Shown here piece by piece: positions 52,078 through 60,547 of a DNA stretch of 64,000 nt. The number at the start of each line of letters is the position of its first letter. Within the stretch, counting starts at the first letter, position 1. The DNA is from Armatimonadota bacterium (lineage in GTDB: Bacteria > Armatimonadota > Fimbriimonadia > Fimbriimonadales > Fimbriimonadaceae). The position numbers and the translations under genes were made by a program. The stretch spans positions 124,001 through 188,000 of the forward strand of contig JACRPN010000001.1 in NCBI GenBank assembly GCA_016223145.1. Direction: 5' to 3'. The notes beneath the pieces are model-generated. The model saw only the letters and a program-made list of their open reading frames with translations, was not told where the DNA came from and did no database searches.

Positions 52078-53478
52078 TTAGTTTGGCTCTAACTTGACGA
52101 GCCTGTAAAGAATGTGCGCATAAATCCTGCTCATTTTGTGCAGGCTTTCGATGCTGAGCCTCTCGTCGGTCTCGTGCGCGTTGCCGTCGCCCTCCCATCC
52201 TGTACCGATGCTCACGGTGTTCGGCAGCTTGCGCGCGTAGGTTCCGCCACCCATGGTTCCGGGTTCCTTGTCCTCGCCCGTCTCTTCCTTGTGAACCTCG
52301 CAGATGGTCTTGACCAGCGGGTGGTCCAGCGGGAAGTACAGCGAGGGACTGTCGTCCATCGACGCGAGCTTCCAACCGCTTTTGAGCGAGGCCAGGTGGC
52401 CCACACACTTGCCTTTGAGCTGTTCGCCGGTCCATGTCACTGGGTAACGGATGTTGAAGAGCAGTTCGATTACGCCCTCGCGCGACGAGACGATGCCGAG
52501 GTTGCATGTCAGGTCCTGGCTCTCTTCATCGCGTCCGTGGATGCCAAGGCCGACGCCCGAAATGTGGGCGCTCTCCATGAGTTCATCGTAGAAAGCCTGG
52601 GTGCTGAGCGGCGAGAGCTCCCTCAGGAATCGGAAGAGGCGCGTAGCGGCCGAGTCGCCCCCGAAGGGAAACGCGCCGTGGGCGGCTTTGCCGAGCGCGT
52701 GAACCTCCAAGCGGCCACCGCTCCAGGTCCACTGAACGTTTTTGTCCCAAGCCGACGCCAACTTGTCCTCGACCTCAGATCGAACCGAGCCCGCCACGTG
52801 GACGGAAGCCGAGCAGGCGTCGATGACAATGTTTGGCCGTTGGCCGCCAGAGACCGATACGATCTGGAAGTCCGATTTAGGAGAATCCAGCTCGACGTGG
52901 AGGTTGGCGATGCCCTTTTCTCCGTGATAAAGGGGCCAGCCGGAGTCTGGCGCGACGCCGAGCGTCGGTGCTCCCTCGACCTCGTAATACTTCTCCACGC
53001 ACTTCATGCCCGATTCCTCATTGCAGCCGAAAACGATGCGGATTCGGCCGCCCAGGTTGGGGCAGGTCTCTTTGAGAGCCCTCGCGGCGTAGTAGGAGGC
53101 CATCGTGGGGCCTTTGTCGTCGGTGGAGCCCCGGGCGTAGATATAGCCGCCATCGATTTCCGCGCCGAACGGTTCGTGTTTCCAGCCGTCGCCGACGGGC
53201 ACGACGTCGAGATGCCCGAGCGAGACGATCAGCCGCTCGCCCTCGCCAAATTCGGCATACCCGGCGTAGCCGTCGATGTCCTTCACCCTGAAACCGTCTC
53301 TCGCCGCCATCGAGAGCGCCAGATCGAGCGCTTTTCGATTGCCCGCGCCGAAGGGGGCGTTGGGCTCAGGGGTGGACTCGATCGAATTGATGCGCAGCAT
53401 CTCAATCGTGTCGGAAAGGAGTTCAGCTTCGTGGGCGCGCAGCCAGTCTTGTGCGCGCAAAACGTCGGGTGAAGGCAT
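52078..53478 (-). CDS. M20 family dipeptidase (PepV-like)
   Basis: About 466 residues. Metal and catalytic motifs of M20/PepV: SLGHLDVVPVGDGW (His and catalytic Asp), ARGSTDDKGPTMASYYA (bridging Asp), FGCNEESGMKC (Glu pair), PDSGWPLYHGEKG, and MGGGTYARKLPN near the end. PepV cleaves unspecific dipeptides, including beta-Ala dipeptides, in the cytosol. The ATG at 53478 follows TACCCT by six bases; the longer frame to 53799 reads through Ser/Pro/Leu-coding repeats (SLSPFLPVSLSPS) and is not used. Confidence 0.92.
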   Translation of the reverse strand: MPSPDVLRAQDWLRAHEAELLSDTIEMLRINSIESTPEPNAPFGAGNRKALDLALSMAARDGFRVKDIDGYAGYAEFGEGERLIVSLGHLDVVPVGDGWKHEPFGAEIDGGYIYARGSTDDKGPTMASYYAARALKETCPNLGGRIRIVFGCNEESGMKCVEKYYEVEGAPTLGVAPDSGWPLYHGEKGIANLHVELDSPKSDFQIVSVSGGQRPNIVIDACSASVHVAGSVRSEVEDKLASAWDKNVQWTWSGGRLEVHALGKAAHGAFPFGGDSAATRLFRFLRELSPLSTQAFYDELMESAHISGVGLGIHGRDEESQDLTCNLGIVSSREGVIELLFNIRYPVTWTGEQLKGKCVGHLASLKSGWKLASMDDSPSLYFPLDHPLVKTICEVHKEETGEDKEPGTMGGGTYARKLPNTVSIGTGWEGDGNAHETDERLSIESLHKMSRIYAHILYRLVKLEPN

Positions 53479-53484
53479 TCCGAA

Positions 53485-53490
53485 AGGGTA
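53485..53490 (-). promoter_or_regulatory. leaderless-type -10 element (TACCCT)
   Basis: TACCCT ends six bases before the PepV ATG on the minus strand. Confidence 0.5.
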
Positions 53491-53504
53491 CCCACGGGAG
53501 GCGA

Positions 53505-53590
53505 TGCGTGAGGGTGTGTGAGGGTGAATGAGCATGCATGAGGGTGATGAGATTAGGGGAAGATGGGATGATGAGATGAGGGAATATGGG
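53505..53590. repeat. GAGGGTGATGAG-type degenerate repeats
   Basis: Units such as GAGGGTG, TGAGGGTGAATGAG, GATGAGATGAGGG follow each other. They are similar in kind to the repeats near 7.9 kb. Confidence 0.6.
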
Positions 53591-53715
53591 GCCGCCTTTG
53601 GTGTGCGGCGACCTTGCGCCGCTTTGGGCACTGCTCGCTTTGCCGTGATCAAGAGACCCCATAGGTAACCCGTGGTGCAGACTCTCCGTCTTCCATCCCA
53701 AAGCCGCATGACGAA

Positions 53716-53786
53716 CGGAGAGAGGGAGAAAGGGAGAGAGGGAGAAAGGGAGACAGGGAGAAAGGGAGAGAGGGAGAAAGGGTGAA
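53716..53786. repeat. AGAGGGAGAAAGGG tandem repeat
   Basis: A 14-16 base unit GGGAGAGAGGGAGAAA repeats about five times with few changes. It is the most regular repeat tract of the window. Confidence 0.8.
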
Positions 53787-54110
53787 AGCGACAGCCCATG
53801 CTGAGCGCAGACTGTCGTCGCTAGACGCCATTCGGCAGCAGGCCCGAGCGGCCGTCGAAAAGGAAGAAAGAAAGCGCCGGCAGGTTCGGGCGGTTTATTT
53901 GAACCTGCTCGGCGCTATCTCTGGTATTCCACTCAGGCTCAAGCATGGCCCCAGTAACGTCACCGGGTATCTGGTAACCCGCAAGCAGAGGTTCAAAGTG
54001 GGACTGGCAAGGGCCGTTCCTCCCGGTGCAGGGCGCATGGGACGACTCAGACTGAGAAGGACGGCCATGCTTCGCGGCGTTCCCAGCACTCCAAGTGCCA
54101 ACATGAAACC

Positions 54111-55265
54111 ATGAAGGTTGCCCGGGCCGCACGCAAAGCCTACATCGAGCAGTTCCGCGATGAACCTGAAGTCGTGGCCTTTGCACCAGGGCGCATCAAC
54201 CTGATCGGCGAGCACACGGACTACAACGACGGCTACGTGTTTCCCGTGGCGATCGATCGCGGCATCGCCGTTGCGGCGTCGCGGTCGAACGGTTCGGTGA
54301 GTGAAATGACCTCTCTTGAGGTCGGCAAGGGTGCGCCATTCGACACCAGCTACCCCATCAACAAAGAACCCAAGAGCTGGACCGTCTACCCGGCCGGCAT
54401 GGCCTGGGCCATCCATCGGGAGTTCAAGAGGGCCATGCCCAACCTCTGCGCTGTGGTCCATGGAGACTTGCCCGTGGCCAGCGGCGTGAGTAGCAGCGCG
54501 GCCATCGAGGTGGCCTTTGGGCGCGTGTATGCCGCCATCGAGGGGTTCGAGCTCGATCCATTCCGGCTGGCGCAGATCGCCCAGCGGTGCGAGATCGAGT
54601 TCGTCGGCGTGAATTGCGGGATCATGGACATGACGGCGTCTTCCTGTGCCAAGGCGGGCTGCGCGATGCTGCTCGACACGCGCTCGTTCGAGATCCGGCA
54701 CGTTCCATTGCCGAAAGGGCTGAGCATCGCGCTTCTCGACACTTGCACGCCGCGAGCCCTGAGCGCTTCCGCCTACAACGAGCGCCGGTCGCAATGCGAA
54801 GCGGCGGCCGCGGCCCTGGGCGTTCCGTCCCTGCGTGACGCCACCGAGTCGGCTCTTGAAGCCAAGAAGAACGACCTTCCAGCGACCGTCTTTCGCCGCG
54901 CTCGGCACGTCATCACCGAGAATCAGCGGTGCCTTGACTTTGTGGCCGCGCTCGAAGGGGGCGACTTCAGCGCGCTTGGCGACCTCATGGCGGGAAGCCA
55001 CGCCAGCCTCAGAGACGATTATGAGGTCAGCAGTCCCGAACTGAACGCGATGGTCGAGGCGGCGCTGGCGTCGCCCGGATGCGTTGGCGCCCGCATGACC
55101 GGGGCCGGCTTCGGGGGGGCTTGTGTGGCCCTCACACGCTCGAAAGAGGCAGCGAATTTCCTTGATTCGACGAAGGTCGGGTACGCTCAAAGAACCGGCC
55201 GGAAAGGGAGTTTTCTGCTCTGTAGCCCAAGTGAGGGGGCGCACATCGTGGAATCCATTTCCTAG
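54111..55265 (+). CDS. galK: galactokinase
   Basis: 384 residues, GHMP family. Galactokinase signature FAPGRINLIGEHTDYNDGYVFPVAID; ATP loop VASGVSSSAAIEVA (canonical GLSSSA with Val for Leu); catalytic Asp region GVNCGIMDMTAS; GHMP C-terminal MTGAGFGGACVAL. It makes galactose-1-phosphate, the entry to the Leloir pathway. No galT or galE is adjacent. It may act on galactose released by the glycosidases and transporters of this strain. Confidence 0.93.
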   Translation: MKVARAARKAYIEQFRDEPEVVAFAPGRINLIGEHTDYNDGYVFPVAIDRGIAVAASRSNGSVSEMTSLEVGKGAPFDTSYPINKEPKSWTVYPAGMAWAIHREFKRAMPNLCAVVHGDLPVASGVSSSAAIEVAFGRVYAAIEGFELDPFRLAQIAQRCEIEFVGVNCGIMDMTASSCAKAGCAMLLDTRSFEIRHVPLPKGLSIALLDTCTPRALSASAYNERRSQCEAAAAALGVPSLRDATESALEAKKNDLPATVFRRARHVITENQRCLDFVAALEGGDFSALGDLMAGSHASLRDDYEVSSPELNAMVEAALASPGCVGARMTGAGFGGACVALTRSKEAANFLDSTKVGYAQRTGRKGSFLLCSPSEGAHIVESIS

Positions 55266-55550
55266 CGAACCCGAAGAAGCGATGATTTGGGAACATGCGG
55301 GGCTCCCTTTTCTTCTGAGTGTTGAACGGGTACGCAGACTCCTCTGAGGGAACTCCTTTAGGTAGGCCACTGTTTCTGGCAGGGGAAGCTTGCATGCCTC
55401 CAGATTTGAGGTACATCAGAGACATGACGTTAGGTTGCCTGTCAGAAGTACCGAGTGGCGAAAAAAAGAGGGCCAAGCATCTCAAATTGATAGGCGCTTG
55501 TGGAATGAACCATGTAGGCGGTTATCCAAACCAAAGTGAGGGGTGGGTTC

Positions 55551-55820
55551 ATGGCAATGCCTAGCGCATCGAGATCGGACGTGGCCAAGCGCGGCGTTCG
55601 TCTTACAAAGCGAGAAATCGAAGTACTGAGCTTGATTGCACAAGGACACAGCAGCAAGGAAGCGGCTGACGTTCTGTTCGTTTCGAAGCGAACTGTCGAT
55701 TTTCATCTCGCAAACATCTACGATAAACTTCAAGTGAACAATCGTGTCCAGGCCTTCCGCGCGGCGACGCGTCTCGGTCTGATTCCGTTCGAGCCGGTTT
55801 TCGGCGCGATGCGGGACTAA
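55551..55820 (+). CDS. small LuxR/GerE-type HTH regulator
   Basis: About 89 residues. Nearly the whole protein is the LuxR-type DNA-binding domain (LTKREIEVLSLIAQGHSSKEAADVLFVSKRTVDFHLANIYDKLQVNNRVQAFRAA). There is no receiver or ligand domain. Stand-alone proteins of this kind act as transcription factors or are controlled by dimerisation. GAGGGG lies 8 bases before the ATG at 55551. It has a good terminator behind it. The leader of about 280 bases upstream holds no other gene. Confidence 0.85.
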   Translation: MAMPSASRSDVAKRGVRLTKREIEVLSLIAQGHSSKEAADVLFVSKRTVDFHLANIYDKLQVNNRVQAFRAATRLGLIPFEPVFGAMRD

Positions 55821-55848
55821 GCGGTCGTTTCACATAAGGTACGGTTTT

Positions 55849-55872
55849 GCCCGGGAGGGTTTCCTCCCGGGC
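55849..55872 (+). terminator. rho-independent terminator
   Basis: GCCCGGGAGG-GTTT-CCTCCCGGGC, a 10-bp stem followed by TTCTGTTTAT. It ends the LuxR-type gene. Confidence 0.85.
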
Positions 55873-55901
55873 TTCTGTTTATTGGGCCCGGCCTGAAGCG
55901 G

Positions 55902-55907
55902 TATTCT
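55902..55907 (+). promoter_or_regulatory. leaderless-type -10 element (TATTCT)
   Basis: TATTCT ends seven bases before the GTG of the DppB-like gene. Confidence 0.5.
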
Positions 55908-55914
55908 GTGCCCC

Positions 55915-56865
55915 GTGAGGATCGCGAGGGCCGTACTGCTCAGGTTTGTCTATGGCCTCGTCAGCCTGATCTTTATCAGCTTCATCACCTTTCTGGCGGA
56001 TGAGGTCGCCCCTGGAGACGCCGCGACCGTCCGGGCCGGCGAAAAGGCCACCAAAGCACAACTCACCTTGCTCCGGCATCAAATGGGCCTCGATCGGCCG
56101 ATGATGATCCGCTATGGCGAGTGGCTGGGCAAGGCGGCAAGGTTTGATTTTGGGGAAAGTTATTACGGGACCAAAGAGCCGGTCACCGACATCGTCAAGC
56201 GCAACCTCCCCACCACCCTCAAGATAGCCACGAGCGCGATCCTGCTCGCCGCGATCCTCGGCATCTTCTTCGGCACGTTGGCCGCAGTCTGGGAGAACCG
56301 TTTCCTTGACCGCACCGTTTTGAGCGTAAGCACTCTGGGGGTGACGCTGCCCAACTTTGTGTTGGCGCCGATCCTCATCTATGTCTTCGCGCTCAAGCTC
56401 GACCGGCTGCCCCAGAACTGGACGACCCCCCTTGCGGGCCCCGAGTGGATGTACCTCTTGTTGCCCGTGGTGGTGCTTTCCGCCAGGCCCACGGCCATGC
56501 TGACCCGTCTCACCCGTGCCAGCATGGTGGAGACGCTCAAGCAGGAATTCATCAAACTGGCCATCGCCAAGGGTGTGCCCACAAACCGCCTCATCTTCCG
56601 ACACGCGCTGCGCAACGCCATCCTGCCGGTCGTCACGGCGATCGGTACCAGCTTCGGCTTCTTGCTCACAGGCTCGTTCGTCGTCGAGACGTTCTTCACG
56701 TTACCGGGCATTGGGCGTGAGGCCATCGAGGCCATTCAAAAGGGCAACATGCCCGTGGTGCAAGCCTGCATCCTGATAACCGGCCTGATGTTCATCACGA
56801 TCAACACGCTCGTGGACATGGTGCTGCCGATCCTCGATCCGCGCATTAGGGAGAGCCAGGTATGA
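55915..56865 (+). CDS. peptide/nickel-type ABC transporter permease (DppB-like)
   Basis: 316 residues, six membrane helices. The N-terminal helix (LLRFVYGLVSLIFISFITFL), the periplasmic domain, and the EAA loop region (RLTRASMVETLKQEFIKLAIAKGVPTNRLIFRHALRNAILPVVT) are typical of DppB/OppB. It forms a heterodimer with the next gene product. The start is GTG, seven bases after TATTCT. No binding protein or ATPase gene is adjacent. Confidence 0.92.
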   Translation: MRIARAVLLRFVYGLVSLIFISFITFLADEVAPGDAATVRAGEKATKAQLTLLRHQMGLDRPMMIRYGEWLGKAARFDFGESYYGTKEPVTDIVKRNLPTTLKIATSAILLAAILGIFFGTLAAVWENRFLDRTVLSVSTLGVTLPNFVLAPILIYVFALKLDRLPQNWTTPLAGPEWMYLLLPVVVLSARPTAMLTRLTRASMVETLKQEFIKLAIAKGVPTNRLIFRHALRNAILPVVTAIGTSFGFLLTGSFVVETFFTLPGIGREAIEAIQKGNMPVVQACILITGLMFITINTLVDMVLPILDPRIRESQV

Positions 56866-57671
56866 AGCGAACCGGCGCTCGGTGGGGGATGATTGTCGGC
56901 GGCGCGTTCCTCGTGCTGCTGATCTTGGTGGCGGTCATCTATCCGATGGTGGGTCCTGCCTATACCAAGGAGGTTGGCCCCAAGTTCTCAGGTCCGAGCC
57001 TCCAGTATTGGCTGGGCACCGACGAGTTGGGCCGCGACACCTTCGCGCGCGTGGCCTATGGAGCCCGGATTTCCCTGTTCATCGGCTTGGCTGTTCAGGC
57101 GATTGCTCTGATTGTGGGGATCGCGGTGGGCACAGCGGGCGTCTTCGCGCCGAAGTGGATCCGCGTTCCGCTCATGCGCTTCACCGATGGCATGTTCGCC
57201 TTTCCCGATTTGCTGCTCGCCGTGCTTCTCATCGCGATCTTCGGCATGGGGGTGACGCCAGTGATTGCTGCGCTCGCCATCACCCACTGGCCGGGAACCG
57301 CCCGCTTGGTCATGACCCAAACGGCCTCACTGAAGGACCGCGAATTTGTGGTGGCAGCGCGTGCTCTGGGAGCCAACACCTTCTATATCACCGTCAAACA
57401 CGTCCTTCCACAGATGTGGGGCATCCTGCTCGCAGTGAGCATGGTCGACCTGGCCGGCACGATCCTTGCCGAAAGCACATTGAGCTTCCTTGGCATCGGT
57501 GTGCAGGCGCCTGAGCCCAGTTGGGGCAGCCTAATCATGCGGGGGCGGGCGAACATCGAGTCGCACCCCGAGCTGCTCATCTGGCCCTGCCTGGCGCTCA
57601 GCGCCACCATCTATGCGTTGAACTTCGTCGGCGACGGCTTGCGCGAATGGCTTGACCCGAGGTCGAAGTAG
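56862..57671 (+). CDS. peptide/nickel-type ABC transporter permease (DppC-like)
   Basis: 269 residues, DppC/OppC family: start helix (IVGGAFLVLLILVAVIYPMV), LGTDELGRDTFARVAYGARISLFIGLA, EAA loop (REFVVAARALGANTFYITVKHVLPQMW), and the end block STLSFLGIGVQAPEPSWGSLI. The ATG overlaps the dppB-like stop as ATGA. Together they form a pore whose other parts are encoded outside the window. Confidence 0.92.
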   Translation: MKRTGARWGMIVGGAFLVLLILVAVIYPMVGPAYTKEVGPKFSGPSLQYWLGTDELGRDTFARVAYGARISLFIGLAVQAIALIVGIAVGTAGVFAPKWIRVPLMRFTDGMFAFPDLLLAVLLIAIFGMGVTPVIAALAITHWPGTARLVMTQTASLKDREFVVAARALGANTFYITVKHVLPQMWGILLAVSMVDLAGTILAESTLSFLGIGVQAPEPSWGSLIMRGRANIESHPELLIWPCLALSATIYALNFVGDGLREWLDPRSK

Positions 57672-58040
57672 CTGCACGGTTGTGGGTCTGCTCGCCTAAC
57701 TCACATAGGCGAAGAGCGAGGTGCGAAGAGCGAACCGATCGCAATACGCGATGGGCGATGGGAACGGTGCGTCGGGCCAGGGGCGACGGTCTCAGCATAG
57801 GCCCAAGGGGCCGTAAGGTGAAAGCGAAGGCCCTAGGCCTGGAACGATGGGTATCCCAACCATCTTCTCTATCCCCAATCGGGCGCAAGGCGAAACGAAG
57901 GAAGAAGAGCGAGGAGCGAAGGGCTAGGTTTCCCGGTTATCGCATCGCGCATCGGCTGGGTATTGGGCGTAGCCCTGGAAGGGTGCATCTCATCGAGCAA
58001 GCTCAGCAAAGGGCGGCCCATCCATCACTTCGATCGCGCG
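57672..58040. repeat. GCGAAGAGCGA-type repeat region
   Basis: About 370 bases with no credible gene. Much of it is built from 7-base units of the type GCGAAGA, GCGAGGT, GCGATGG, GCGAAAC. It lies between the converging ends of the dppC-like and ATP-grasp genes. Confidence 0.55.
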
Positions 58041-58853
58041 TCAGGCCATCCGCTCAATACCCGTGACGAATCTCTGTAGCGCCCTCGGTTCCTGTAGGAA
58101 GAACAGGCTCGGCTCGATCAACTCCAATTCCGAAACGCACAACTTATCTTCGTTATCTCTCATCAAATCGGCCCGCGCGTAGAGGAGCGGACCCGGCGCT
58201 GCCTGGATCGCGCGAAGCGCCAATTCGGCCTCCTCCTGAGTCGGCTTGATCGCACTGGAGACCGATTCCTCGTCGCCGCTGAACCGAGGTTTCTTACGGA
58301 TCGCATGGGTGATCGCCCCGTCGATCCACACCACGGAACACTCACCTTCCGTCTCAACGGATCCGAGAAAGGGCTGGAACATCGGCTCATGGGTCCTGCT
58401 GAGCTGATCGACAAACCGCTCCGCGTCCTCTCGCTCGTCCTGTGAAAACACCCTCGTCAGATACGACCCGCAAGAGACCGTCGGCTTGACGACGTACCGA
58501 TTCCACGGCACCTCCGCCAGGTCCCGACCAATCCAGGTCGTGACCGTCGGGACGCCTTTGGCTTCCAGGTCGTGCAAGTATCGCTTGTTAAGATTCCATC
58601 GAACGACGCTTGGCGGGTTCCAAATCCTGGTTTGGCCCTCAACGGCGTCAAGCCAATGGCGAAAAGCCGTTTCATTCCACGGGTAGTCCCAGCAAGAGCG
58701 AAGGAGAGCCATGTCGAACTGAGACCAGTTGACGTCAGATTGCCAGGGCACGACCTGCACCTCGAATCCGGCCCGAGACAGCGCCGCGACCGTCATCTCT
58801 TCGTCGACATCCGGCTCGGGCAAGGGGTCGCAAGATACGATGGCAAGGCGCAT
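58041..58853 (-). CDS. ATP-grasp domain protein
   Basis: About 270 residues. ATP-grasp features: N-terminal Rossmann-like strand ([19 protein letters not shown]), [13 protein letters not shown], the ATP-binding Lys in [39 protein letters not shown], and the metal-binding end [15 protein letters not shown]. It is like RimK/GshB-type ligases that join a carboxylate to an amine, and also like the YheC/D-type proteins; substrate unknown. TACGAT lies six bases before the ATG. It diverges from hisI. Confidence 0.82.
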   Translation of the reverse strand: MRLAIVSCDPLPEPDVDEEMTVAALSRAGFEVQVVPWQSDVNWSQFDMALLRSCWDYPWNETAFRHWLDAVEGQTRIWNPPSVVRWNLNKRYLHDLEAKGVPTVTTWIGRDLAEVPWNRYVVKPTVSCGSYLTRVFSQDEREDAERFVDQLSRTHEPMFQPFLGSVETEGECSVVWIDGAITHAIRKKPRFSGDEESVSSAIKPTQEEAELALRAIQAAPGPLLYARADLMRDNEDKLCVSELELIEPSLFFLQEPRALQRFVTGIERMA

Positions 58854-58859
58854 CGCGGG

Positions 58860-58865
58860 ATCGTA
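58860..58865 (-). promoter_or_regulatory. leaderless-type -10 element (TACGAT)
   Basis: TACGAT ends six bases before the ATP-grasp ATG on the minus strand. A TACAAT for hisI stands on the other strand 30 bases away. Confidence 0.5.
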
Positions 58866-58911
58866 CCGCAAGCTCCTCATCGTTCTCTTAGCGGTACAAT
58901 CGGCCCTTCGC

Positions 58912-59283
58912 ATGAGCCAACTCGATCGCCTCCTCGATAGCCTCAAGTACGATTCAAACGGATTGATCCCGGCAGTGATTCAGGATCACGAAAACGGTCA
59001 AGTGTTGATGGTCGCGTGGATGAATCGCGAATCATTGGAGCAGACGATAGCGACTGGCAAGTGCACTTATTGGAGCCGCTCGCGGCAGAAGTTCTGGGTG
59101 AAAGGTGAAACGAGCGGCCACACCCAGGCAGTCAAGCGCATCGCGATCGATTGCGATCTGGACACGCTACTGATCTGGGTCGACCAGGCTGGGGCGGCAT
59201 GCCACGAGAACTATAGGTCCTGCTTCTTTAGGGATCTGACGTCGGATGGCCTCACGGTGAACGCTGAGCGCGTGGAAGACTGA
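58912..59283 (+). CDS. hisI: phosphoribosyl-AMP cyclohydrolase (HisI)
   Basis: About 123 residues, single-domain HisI. Motifs: [59 protein letters not shown] (metal-binding Asp residues and Cys), NYRSCFF. It opens the adenine ring of phosphoribosyl-AMP in histidine synthesis. No fused HisE domain. ATG 58912 is the family start; TACAAT stands 11 bases ahead, giving a leader of a few bases at most. No other his genes are present. Confidence 0.93.
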   Translation: MSQLDRLLDSLKYDSNGLIPAVIQDHENGQVLMVAWMNRESLEQTIATGKCTYWSRSRQKFWVKGETSGHTQAVKRIAIDCDLDTLLIWVDQAGAACHENYRSCFFRDLTSDGLTVNAERVED

Positions 59284-59345
59284 TGACGTTAGGGCATTAG
59301 GGCATTAGGGCGTTGAGGCATTGGGGCATCGGGTGCTAGGGCTGC
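59284..59345. repeat. GGGCATTAG tandem repeat
   Basis: Units TTAGGGCATTAGGGCATTAGGGCGTTGAGGCATT follow the hisI stop. The unit is 9 bases with substitutions. Confidence 0.7.
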
Positions 59346-59352
59346 GGATGGG

Positions 59353-59375
59353 GGCGGGCTTCAGCCCGCCTTTTT
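59353..59375 (+). terminator. rho-independent terminator of hisI
   Basis: GGCGGGCT-TC-AGCCCGCC followed directly by TTTTT. A second hairpin with the same TC loop, GCGAGCT-TC-AGCTCGC, follows at 59383-59398; the pair resembles the paired palindromes at 10.1 kb. Confidence 0.8.
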
Positions 59376-59431
59376 GGGGTCGGCGAGCTTCAGCTCGCGA
59401 TCAAACAGCCGAATAGAGCCAAACTGAAGCC

Positions 59432-60538
59432 GTGGCGACGTCCTTTGAGAACCTAAGTCCCCTGCTAGAGAGCGCTATTGCCGAGCGGGTATTTCCCTGC
59501 GCCGCCTACGCGATCGGCGTTCCTGGCGACCTTGAATTCGGATTCGCCGGAGCGCACACCTATGCTGCCGCGGCCCCACGAGCCGCTTCAGAAACCCTCT
59601 TCGATCTTGCTTCCCTAACCAAACCTCTCTACGTGACGGCCGCCGCCATGCTGCTCCATCAGGAGGGCCGGCTGGACCTGGATGCCCACGCCATAGACAT
59701 CTGGCCCGAGTTCACCGGAGCGGGCATGGAGGCGATCACGGTGCGCCACTTGCTGCGCCACGACTCGGGGCTGCCGGCCTATCTTCGGATAGAAGACGAT
59801 GCGCCGACGCCCGGGGAAGCGGCGGCCAAACTGCTCGGACTGCTGCACAAGCCCCTGCCTAGCGATCCGGGGGAAGAGACCGTCTATTCCTGCTTGAACG
59901 CAATCTATCTGGATGCCGTTCTACACGAAGTCGTCAATGGCGATGTGAAGATGTTTGTTCGAAAAAAGCTCTATGACACGATCGCTATCCGGCCGCACTT
60001 CTTGCCCTCGGAAGAGGATCACGCCCGCTGCGCGCCGACGATCGCCATCGAACCATGGCGGAGACGGGTTCGCGAGAAACAGGGCAAGCCATATGCCGCT
60101 GATGCGGTCTTCGTCCAAGGCGAGGTCCACGATCCCCTCGCCTTCCTCCAGGGTGGCGTTTCTGGCAATGCGGGGCTTTTTGGCACGATCGCGGACGTGT
60201 CGGGCTTCGCTCAGGAAATGCTGCGGGCATGGCACGGCTCAGGCAAGGTCTTCAGGCAAGAAACGGTCCGTCGTTTCACCGCTCCCGATGCCCCGGGCAA
60301 ACGTCCGCTGGGATGGGACATCAAGGCCTCCGAGGGGTCGAGCGCGGGATCGCTCTTTGGCCCGCACACTTTCGGCCACACGGGCTACACCGGTACGTCC
60401 ATCTGGATTGACCCCGAGGCTGCTATTTTCGCGGTGCTTCTTACGAACCGTGTGCACCCGAACGACGACCATGCCGAAGCCATGTTGGCGGTTCGTCGAG
60501 CATTCCATGACAACGCGTACCGGCTCCTGACCCAGTAA
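59432..60538 (+). CDS. serine hydrolase, beta-lactamase / class C fold
   Basis: 368 residues. SxxK in DLASLTKPLYVTAAAMLL, the Tyr motif YSCLN (class C YxN-like), and a C-terminal HTFGHTGYTG block in the KTG position (His-Thr-Gly-type). No signal peptide, so it is probably cytosolic or non-classically placed. Members include esterases, peptidases and EstB-type enzymes; substrate unknown. The start is GTG at 59432. The TAA stop forms the first bases of the -10 of the next gene. Confidence 0.85.
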   Translation: MATSFENLSPLLESAIAERVFPCAAYAIGVPGDLEFGFAGAHTYAAAAPRAASETLFDLASLTKPLYVTAAAMLLHQEGRLDLDAHAIDIWPEFTGAGMEAITVRHLLRHDSGLPAYLRIEDDAPTPGEAAAKLLGLLHKPLPSDPGEETVYSCLNAIYLDAVLHEVVNGDVKMFVRKKLYDTIAIRPHFLPSEEDHARCAPTIAIEPWRRRVREKQGKPYAADAVFVQGEVHDPLAFLQGGVSGNAGLFGTIADVSGFAQEMLRAWHGSGKVFRQETVRRFTAPDAPGKRPLGWDIKASEGSSAGSLFGPHTFGHTGYTGTSIWIDPEAAIFAVLLTNRVHPNDDHAEAMLAVRRAFHDNAYRLLTQ

Positions 60539-60541
60539 ACT
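60536..60541 (+). promoter_or_regulatory. leaderless-type -10 element (TAAACT)
   Basis: TAAACT ends six bases before the antiporter ATG. Its TAA is the stop codon of the preceding hydrolase. Confidence 0.45.
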
Positions 60542-60547
60542 CCCGAT

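Larger units (their letters stand above)
53479..54110. other. intergenic region with tandem repeats
   Basis: About 630 bases. Two repeat tracts (53500-53590, 53705-53790) take up the first half. Frames of 110 to 120 residues on both strands are present at 53.8-54.1 kb, but neither looks like a known protein. Otherwise nothing recognised. Confidence 0.55.

Noticed and set aside
53782-54114. A 110-residue + strand frame before galK, and a 121-residue frame on the other strand
   Set aside because: Both lack a recognisable domain, overlap each other, and the first begins in the tandem repeat. Basic Arg-rich composition is typical of spurious GC-rich frames.
53895-55370. A 491-residue minus-strand frame over galK
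   Set aside because: It is the antisense shadow of galactokinase, whose motifs are clear on the + strand.
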